Shown here in pieces: positions 58,880-64,000 of a stretch of DNA of 64,000 nucleotides. The DNA lies in NCBI RefSeq assembly GCF_016107625.1, contig NZ_JABASV010000001.1, forward strand, positions 558,001-622,000, given 5' to 3'. The notes beneath the pieces were generated by a model. It was not told where the DNA came from and searched no databases. It saw nothing but the letters and a program-made list of their open reading frames with translations. Source of the DNA: Vreelandella alkaliphila (GTDB lineage Bacteria > Pseudomonadota > Gammaproteobacteria > Pseudomonadales > Halomonadaceae). The first letter of the stretch is position 1. Each line of letters begins with the position of its first letter. Both the position numbers and the translations under genes were made by a program.

Positions 58880-59422
58880 CTACTCAATAATACTAACGTC
58901 GTCTGCCTGAAGGCCACGGTCATTCTTAATCACGTGATAGCGAACAATCTGCCCTTCAGCAAGCATACGCGGGCCACGGCCACGAATAGCACGAAAGTGA
59001 ACAAACACATCCTCGCCATTATCCCGGGTAATAAAGCCGTAACCTTTATTGGTGTTAAACCACTTTACTTCGCCCTCTTCGCGACCATCATTGGGGTCGA
59101 TGATATCTTCCTCTTCATCATCTTCCACTTCAGGTACCGCTTGAGGCTGACGCGGCGCAGATTTAGTTCGAGAAACATCAGCTTTCACTACCATAGGCGG
59201 CGCCAGAGCAGCAGCGGCTAAAGTACCTATAAATAACGCAATAAAACATCCCAGAGCAGCGGCAATATACACACCACTTACCCCGCTGATGGCAAGCTCA
59301 GCCAGCCACTGCTCAGCAAGCGGTGCATTCGTTAAATGAACAATCCCCGCCAAAAGAAGTGGCGTGGGGGCGGCAAGTAAAACACTGATGAAGAAACAGC
59401 GAAAAACAACTTTTGGATTCAT
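58880..59422 (-). CDS. Membrane-anchored cold-shock-domain protein
   Basis: From ATG 59422 the protein has 180 residues. Two hydrophobic segments (about 8-30 and 48-75) are followed by a basic/acidic linker with a [10 protein letters not shown] run (about 101-110). A C-terminal cold-shock domain follows (about 116-178), with RNP1 KGYGFI (126-131) and RNP2 VFVHF (139-143). It should hold a single-stranded nucleic-acid-binding domain at the cytoplasmic face of the inner membrane, given an even number of helices. Target and purpose are unknown. The frame is open upstream to 59479, but the family-like start is MNPKVVF. Confidence 0.82.
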   Translation of the reverse strand: MNPKVVFRCFFISVLLAAPTPLLLAGIVHLTNAPLAEQWLAELAISGVSGVYIAAALGCFIALFIGTLAAAALAPPMVVKADVSRTKSAPRQPQAVPEVEDDEEEDIIDPNDGREEGEVKWFNTNKGYGFITRDNGEDVFVHFRAIRGRGPRMLAEGQIVRYHVIKNDRGLQADDVSIIE

Positions 59423-59532
59423 AGATGATAAAAGCTCTCTTGTTGTATGGGTAACAGACGAAGGACAATACTCGGCCAACTAGGCCCATTCCTAACAGTA
59501 CCGAGCATACTACACAAGGTCACGATGTTATC

Positions 59533-59781
59533 ATGACAAACGAATTATCGCCTGCAGAGCTAACTCAACTTCTTGAATCTTTAGAGAGTCGACTGGCTTA
59601 CCAAGAGCATTGGCTAGACACCCTTGACCAAGCGGTTGCTCAGCAAGAGCGTCGGCTAGAAAAGCTGGAGCAACTGAGCACGCTGATGCGTGACCGCTTG
59701 CGCGAGCAGTATCAGGCGCTCCAGGCGGGTGACTCGCAGGGTGATACCCGCCCAGAAGACGAAGTCCCCCCTCACTATTAG
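59533..59781 (+). CDS. slyX: SlyX family protein
   Basis: An 82-residue protein that is almost entirely coiled coil (LTQLLESLESRLAYQEHWLD, then VAQQERRLEKLEQLSTLMRD). It ends with a short acidic tail and PPHY, the C-terminus typical of SlyX. The function of SlyX is unknown despite its wide conservation. It is divergent from the cold-shock-domain gene, so the 110-bp gap holds both promoters. Confidence 0.9.
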   Translation: MTNELSPAELTQLLESLESRLAYQEHWLDTLDQAVAQQERRLEKLEQLSTLMRDRLREQYQALQAGDSQGDTRPEDEVPPHY

Positions 59782-59847
59782 CACCACCACTAGCAGCACC
59801 ATCTGGGTATCAGCAGTATCACCTACTACTAATTGACGTACCGATTA

Positions 59848-60963
59848 TCATGCCACTGCACTAGCTGGGTCGATGCTCTTGAGTCCAAAAGCATCGGCAA
59901 CAGCCTGATAAGTCACTTGACCATTATGGACGTTGAGCCCGGGCAGGAAGTGTGGGTCGTCTTTAAGCGCCTGTTGCCAGCCTTTATCAGCCAGCGCCAG
60001 TACAAACGGCAAGGTGGCATTGGTAAGACCCAAAGTAGATGTCCGCGCCACCGCGCCAGGCATATTGGCCACACAGTAATGAACGATGCCATCCACAATA
60101 TAGGTCGGCTCGGCATGCGTCGTAGGCTTGCTGGTTTCAAAACAGCCGCCCTGATCGATGGCTACGTCTACCAATACACTGCCCGGCTTCATATCGGACA
60201 GCATGGCACGGGTAATCAACTTGGGAGCAGCGGCTCCGGGGATAAGTACGGCGCCAATGATCATATCGGACTCTTTAGCTGCCTGATCAAGGGCGTCCGC
60301 CGTTGAGTAGACAGTTTTGATGCGCCCCTGGTAACGATCGTCCAGCACCTCTAAGCGAGCAATCGACTTGTCAAGAATGGTCACCTCGGCCCCCAACCCT
60401 AACGCCATACGGGCGGCGTTTTCACCAACCACACCACCGCCAATCACGGTAACTTTACCCGGAGCAACGCCTGGCACACCAGGCAATAGCACGCCGGAGC
60501 CACCCTGGGCTTTTTCCAGGCTATGCGCACCTGCCTGGACGGCCATGCGCCCAGCAACCGTGCTCATCGGCGCGAGCAGCGGTAGCCCACCTTTTGCATC
60601 GGTGATGGTTTCATAGGCAATGCAGGTAGCACCGCTGGCCATCAGCCCTTGGGTTAATTTTTCCTCAGCGGCCAAGTGCAAGTAGGTGAACAGCGTTTGG
60701 TTGGCGGTTAGACGCGCCACTTCTTCGGCCTGAGGCTCTTTTACCTTGAGAATCAGCTCGGCGCTTTGCCACAACGCATCTACATTAGCTTCCACCTGGG
60801 CGCCTGCGGCTTCATAGTCGCTGTCGCTAAATCCGGCTCCTTCTCCTGCAGCTGCCTGCACGCTTACCGAGTGGCCACGCCCTACTAGCTCCCGTGCACC
60901 TGTCGGAGTGAGTGCCACCCGATACTCGTGGTTTTTGATCTCTTTTGGGACGGCGATTTTCAT
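59848..60963 (-). CDS. ald: Alanine dehydrogenase
   Basis: A 371-residue enzyme that interconverts L-alanine and pyruvate with NAD. It starts [20 protein letters not shown] and contains the substrate-site KVKEPQAEE, the HLAAEEKLT segment and the Rossmann motif [25 protein letters not shown] stretch (about residues 170-190). [18 protein letters not shown] and [18 protein letters not shown] come later. The ribosome site AGAAGGAAAA precedes ATG 60963. Its upstream region carries nine 14-bp tandem repeats starting 34 bp before the gene, so transcription or leader length may vary between isolates. Confidence 0.97.
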   Translation of the reverse strand: MKIAVPKEIKNHEYRVALTPTGARELVGRGHSVSVQAAAGEGAGFSDSDYEAAGAQVEANVDALWQSAELILKVKEPQAEEVARLTANQTLFTYLHLAAEEKLTQGLMASGATCIAYETITDAKGGLPLLAPMSTVAGRMAVQAGAHSLEKAQGGSGVLLPGVPGVAPGKVTVIGGGVVGENAARMALGLGAEVTILDKSIARLEVLDDRYQGRIKTVYSTADALDQAAKESDMIIGAVLIPGAAAPKLITRAMLSDMKPGSVLVDVAIDQGGCFETSKPTTHAEPTYIVDGIVHYCVANMPGAVARTSTLGLTNATLPFVLALADKGWQQALKDDPHFLPGLNVHNGQVTYQAVADAFGLKSIDPASAVA

Positions 60964-60996
60964 TAGCGTTTTCCTTCTCTATTGATTGTTAGTGCT

Positions 60997-61122
60997 AAAT
61001 CTCAACTGCTAAGTCTCAACTGCTAAGTCTCAACTGCTAAATCTCAACTGCTAAGTCTCAACTGCTAAGTCTCAACTGCTAAGTCTCAACTGCTAAGTCT
61101 CAACTGCTAAGTCTCAACTGCT
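60997..61122 (-). repeat. Nine 14-bp tandem repeats upstream of ald
   Basis: Nine uninterrupted units of AAGTCTCAACTGCT (plus-strand reading) fill 60997-61122. Units 1 and 4 have A instead of G at the third position. The array lies 34-159 bp before the ald start, in its 5' leader or promoter zone. The unit length is not a multiple of three and no ORF runs through it. Beyond it the rest of the 374-bp gap (61123-61337) shows only the terminator at 61249. Confidence 0.95.
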
Positions 61123-61248
61123 AGATAGTCAGAGCCTCATCTTTACTACCTATCTTTACCACCTAGCCGTTAGAGCCAGGCCATCAATAAGCGCTATTAA
61201 GCAAATTACAGCACAGCTGGCACTAACCACCACCTCAAGCAAGAAAAA

Positions 61249-61276
61249 CAAAAAAAACGCCAGCTAGGGCGTTTTT
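61249..61276 (-). terminator. Intrinsic terminator of the thioesterase gene
   Basis: On the minus strand AAAAACGCC / GGCGTTTTT form a 9-bp stem with a six-base loop and a long T tract (TTTTTTTTGTTTTT). It lies 61 bases after the thioesterase stop and isolates ald from genes upstream. The A/T-symmetric arms mean it may also work on the plus strand. Confidence 0.88.
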
Positions 61277-61337
61277 GGGAGAAGAATCTAGCGTTTAACG
61301 AAAATCAGCGAAAAAATCGACGGCATTTTAGCATTAG

Positions 61338-61772
61338 CTACTCCGCCACCACCGCACCACCGTAAATGCGCTGGTACTCATCAGGCAGCCGCGTGGGCCG
61401 CCCGCTGCTAAGCGCCACACAGGCAAACCTGGTGCGAGCATTTAGCAACGTCTTGCCACTCCCCACGCGCTTAAGCTGGAACCGGCGGGTCAAACTAAAA
61501 CGGCCATCGCAGGCAACAATCCACGTCGCCAGTTTCAACTTATCGTCGACAAAGGCGGGTGCCAGATAGTCCAACTCATGACGATGGACGACCATGGCAC
61601 GGTCTAGGGACTGATAGCGCTCAAGGGATAGCCCCAAGGCTTCGGAGTGGGCCCAACTGATCTGCTCAACCCAGCGTAAATACTCGCTGTTATTGACATG
61701 CCGGTAAGCGTCAATGGCCTCCGGTGTCACCTGAAGATCGATCACAAAAGGGTTTGGCAGTGCCCACTCCAT
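61338..61772 (-). CDS. Acyl-CoA thioesterase, YbgC/FadM-like hot-dog fold
   Basis: This 144-residue 4-hydroxybenzoyl-CoA-thioesterase-type protein has the AYRHVNNSEYLRWVEQISWAH motif of the family at about residues 22-42, in place of the YbgC Tyr-Asp 'D..GHVNN' region. The HRHELDYLAPAFVDDKL and FACVALSSGRPTRLP segments follow. It probably hydrolyses short- or medium-chain acyl-CoA in the cytoplasm; the exact substrate is not evident. It stands 73 bp downstream of rlmI. Confidence 0.85.
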   Translation of the reverse strand: MEWALPNPFVIDLQVTPEAIDAYRHVNNSEYLRWVEQISWAHSEALGLSLERYQSLDRAMVVHRHELDYLAPAFVDDKLKLATWIVACDGRFSLTRRFQLKRVGSGKTLLNARTRFACVALSSGRPTRLPDEYQRIYGGAVVAE

Positions 61773-61845
61773 AACGCTACTCCTTGCGGTGACTCCTTGA
61801 TGCTACTTCTTGCCTTGCAAATGTTTGCCAAGCAGCGTCTTTGGC

Positions 61846-63036
61846 CTAGTCGCGGAATACCCGCACGCCCAGCGCCTTCAGATACGAAGTTTCCGGGATA
61901 GCCGGATGAACGGGGTGATCGGGGCCCTGATGTCCTTGAAAAATCACCTGGCCATGACGGTCTTGGTGGCGAACGGCACCACGAACCACATCCACCAAAC
62001 GCTCAGGAGCGAGGTGCATGGAACACGAGGCTGACAACAGCAAGCCATCGCGGCCCAATAGCCGCATCGCTTCACGGTTTAGTCGTGCGTAAGCACGCTC
62101 ACCATTAGGGATATCCTTGCGCTTTTTGATAAACGCAGGCGGATCAAGAATGACCACATCAAACTGTTCGCCGTCGGCTTTCAGTGCCGCTAACGCTTCA
62201 AAGGCATCGCCTTCGGCTACTGCGACCTGCTCCTGCACACCATTTAACTCAGCATTGCGTGCCACCTGATCTAGCGCTGAGGCAGAAGCATCGACACACA
62301 ACACTTCCGAGGCACCGCTCGCAGCCGCCTGAACACCCCAGCCGCCCACGTAACTGAACACATCCAGCACGCGCTTGCCCGCCACTTGGCTGTTCAGCCA
62401 TGCGCGGTTGACGCGATGGTCGTAGAACCATCCTGTCTTTTGGCCATTCAGAACAGGCACTGCAAAGGTAACCCCATTCTCTTCCAGTAGAACCTCGTCA
62501 GGAAGTGTGCCTTTGACCACTTCAACGTGGGCTTCTAGGCCTTCCTGGCGACGGCCGCCCGTATCATTACGGAACACGATGGCATTAGGCTTAACAACTT
62601 TTTCCAGCGCATCGACAATATCTTCCGCCAACGCTTGCATACCTGCGGTATTCAACTGCACCACCAGCACATCACCGAAACGGTCAATCACCAAGCCCGG
62701 TAACAGGTCACCTTCACCGTGGATCAAACGGTAAAAAGGTTTATCGAACAGACGCTCACGCAGCGCCAACGCTTGGTTGAAGCGGTGTACGAATAACGAG
62801 CGATCTAGGCGCATTTCTGGGTCACGCGACATCACCCGACCACAAATCAGCGAGTGCGGATTAATGTAAGCGACGCCAAGGGTTTTGCCATTGGAAGCTT
62901 CAACTAACGCAGGCTCACCAGCCGCAAAGTTTTTTAGTGGCGTCTCTTTGATATCTACCTCGTTGGAGTAGATCCATAGATGGCCCGCCTTCAGGCGGCG
63001 ATCGGCATTTTTATTCAGGCGCAGGCGTTGAGTCAC
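61846..63036 (-). CDS. rlmI: 23S rRNA (cytosine1962-C5)-methyltransferase RlmI
   Basis: A 396-residue SAM-dependent methyltransferase, the same length as E. coli RlmI. An N-terminal PUA domain (RLKAGHLWIYSNEVD) precedes an EEHEC-like middle domain and a Rossmann domain with VLDVFSYVGGWGVQAAASGA (SAM-binding) and VVILDPPAFIKKRKD, which is the DPPAF catalytic region, plus the Cys in LLSASCSMHL. The start is GTG 63036 with TGGAG six bases upstream, matching the family N-terminus (TQRLRLNKNADRRL). The open frame continues to 63069 without support. Confidence 0.95.
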   Translation of the reverse strand: MTQRLRLNKNADRRLKAGHLWIYSNEVDIKETPLKNFAAGEPALVEASNGKTLGVAYINPHSLICGRVMSRDPEMRLDRSLFVHRFNQALALRERLFDKPFYRLIHGEGDLLPGLVIDRFGDVLVVQLNTAGMQALAEDIVDALEKVVKPNAIVFRNDTGGRRQEGLEAHVEVVKGTLPDEVLLEENGVTFAVPVLNGQKTGWFYDHRVNRAWLNSQVAGKRVLDVFSYVGGWGVQAAASGASEVLCVDASASALDQVARNAELNGVQEQVAVAEGDAFEALAALKADGEQFDVVILDPPAFIKKRKDIPNGERAYARLNREAMRLLGRDGLLLSASCSMHLAPERLVDVVRGAVRHQDRHGQVIFQGHQGPDHPVHPAIPETSYLKALGVRVFRD

Positions 63037-63117
63037 AACAATCTCCAAAAGAGCAATCTTACAAAGCACATAGACTCTGAAAGCATAGGCAAAACAGTTA
63101 ATATCAAAGAGCGGCCG

Positions 63118-63945
63118 CTAACGCTGACAACCAGGGCAAAACACGCTGGCCCGCTGGCCTAGAGTGATACGACGCAGCTCAACGCCACAGCGCAGGCAAG
63201 GCTGCCCATGGCGCCCATATACATTCAGTTGCTGGGCAAAGTAACCTGGCTCGCCCTGCCCACTGACAAAATCCCGCAGCGTGGTGCCACCTTGGGTAAT
63301 CGCTGCCGCCAGCACCTCTTTAACCGCCGCGGCTAGCTGCTGGTAACGGGCCAGGGAAATTTTCCCAGCGGCACGTCGGGGATCAATGCCCGCCATAAAT
63401 AGCGCTTCGGCAGCGTAAATATTACCCGCACCGACCACCACGCGGTTATCCATTAAAAAAGGCTTTACCGCAACGCGTTTATTACGCGATGCGTTATAGA
63501 GCCAGCGACCGTTAAACGCGTCATCCAACGGCTCAGGACCAAGGTGCGCAAGGCGCTTATCCAAGCTGCCATCGCCCTGCTGCCAGTCAACAAAACCAAA
63601 GCGACGCGGGTCATGGTAGCGCAGCACATGTCCCTTGGCCGTCACCACGTCAACATGATCATGCTTTTTAGGCAAATCGCCGACGTTTGCAATCCTTAGG
63701 CTGCCCGACATGCCCAGATGCCACAACAGCGTGGCCTCACCTTCAAGTGTCGCCACGGGAATTTGTAGGTACTTAGCGCGACGCTTTAATACGCCAACCC
63801 GAGCTCCTACTAGCCGCTCGGCTAGATCTTCGGGCACCGGCACGCGTAACCGGGTCTGGCGCACCAGCACCTCGGTAATCTCTTGCCCTTCTAAATAGGG
63901 GGCAATGCCGCGTCGCGTCGTTTCAACTTCAGGCAATTCGGGCAT
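63118..63945 (-). CDS. mutM: Formamidopyrimidine-DNA glycosylase
   Basis: The 275-residue base-excision repair enzyme has the catalytic Pro 2-Glu 3 in the N-terminus [13 protein letters not shown], the lesion-contact Lys in RRAKYLQI, and [13 protein letters not shown]. The helix-two-turn-helix segment [17 protein letters not shown] and a C-terminal Cys4 zinc finger (CLRCG about 20 residues before CPGC) follow. It removes 8-oxoguanine and cleaves the abasic site. It is complete; the 55 bases beyond its start to the window end show no further gene. Confidence 0.97.
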   Translation of the reverse strand: MPELPEVETTRRGIAPYLEGQEITEVLVRQTRLRVPVPEDLAERLVGARVGVLKRRAKYLQIPVATLEGEATLLWHLGMSGSLRIANVGDLPKKHDHVDVVTAKGHVLRYHDPRRFGFVDWQQGDGSLDKRLAHLGPEPLDDAFNGRWLYNASRNKRVAVKPFLMDNRVVVGAGNIYAAEALFMAGIDPRRAAGKISLARYQQLAAAVKEVLAAAITQGGTTLRDFVSGQGEPGYFAQQLNVYGRHGQPCLRCGVELRRITLGQRASVFCPGCQR

Positions 63946-64000
63946 GATGAAAGTCTATGATGACAGCACCGTGACAACCATTCTGTCGCCTAAGCGGTGC

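Noticed and set aside
60997-61122. Repeat array considered as a CRISPR
   Set aside because: Units of 14 bp are contiguous with no spacers, and no cas genes are present; it is a simple tandem repeat.

Overview
The window is chromosomal DNA from a gammaproteobacterium, most likely a Halomonas-type member of the Halomonadaceae. The evidence is moderate-to-high GC, the Pseudomonas-like gene order rpsB-tsf-pyrH-frr-uppS-cdsA-dxr-rseP-bamA-ompH-lpxD-fabZ-lpxA-lpxB-rnhB-dnaE-accA-tilS, and protein lengths close to the E. coli and Pseudomonas equivalents. The species assignment is inference. I see no rRNA, tRNA, insertion sequence, prophage or CRISPR array.

Layout. 1-5.85 kb: a SapC-family gene followed by a complete type I secretion machine (TolC-like outer membrane protein, LapB-like ABC exporter, LapC-like adaptor), with no secreted substrate gene in the window. 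5.9-8.8 kb: valS. 8.98-18.3 kb: an eight-gene, same-strand accessory cluster containing a phosphotransferase, an YnjBCD-type ABC importer, two small transferases of the kind named 'rSAM/selenodomain-associated', a TVP38/TMEM64 membrane domain fused to a mercuric-reductase-like flavoenzyme, and an NDH-like flavoprotein of the family otherwise found fused to SelD. Its function is unknown. 18.3-22.3 kb: small envelope and unknown proteins (META lipoprotein, glyoxalase-fold protein, DUF411, YdjM-like membrane protein, MliC-like lipoprotein, DUF3087).

22.4-24.1 kb: DAHP synthase, the entry enzyme of aromatic amino-acid synthesis. It is preceded by two successive short leader ORFs rich in Phe/Tyr/Trp codons. 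The first is coupled to a textbook terminator/antiterminator arrangement. The second ends 3 bp before the DAHP synthase start and has interleaved stems placed just where a stalled ribosome would cover them. Neither leader is long enough to be found by ordinary ORF calling. This is the most striking feature of the window. Upstream are a 42-residue membrane protein, fre, ubiD and rho.

28.3-54.5 kb: ppx and the large conserved housekeeping block on the minus strand (tilS, accA, dnaE, rnhB, the lipid A genes, BamA/OmpH, RseP, isoprenoid and phospholipid genes, ribosome recycling, UMP kinase, EF-Ts, S2). Map and GlnD are divergent from rpsB. 54.5-58.8 kb: a lysine/diaminopimelate operon (dapC, arsC-like gene, dapD, dapE, unknown gene) with a clear promoter and terminator. 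58.9-64 kb: a membrane-anchored cold-shock-domain protein, slyX, alanine dehydrogenase preceded by nine 14-bp tandem repeats, an acyl-CoA thioesterase, rlmI and mutM.
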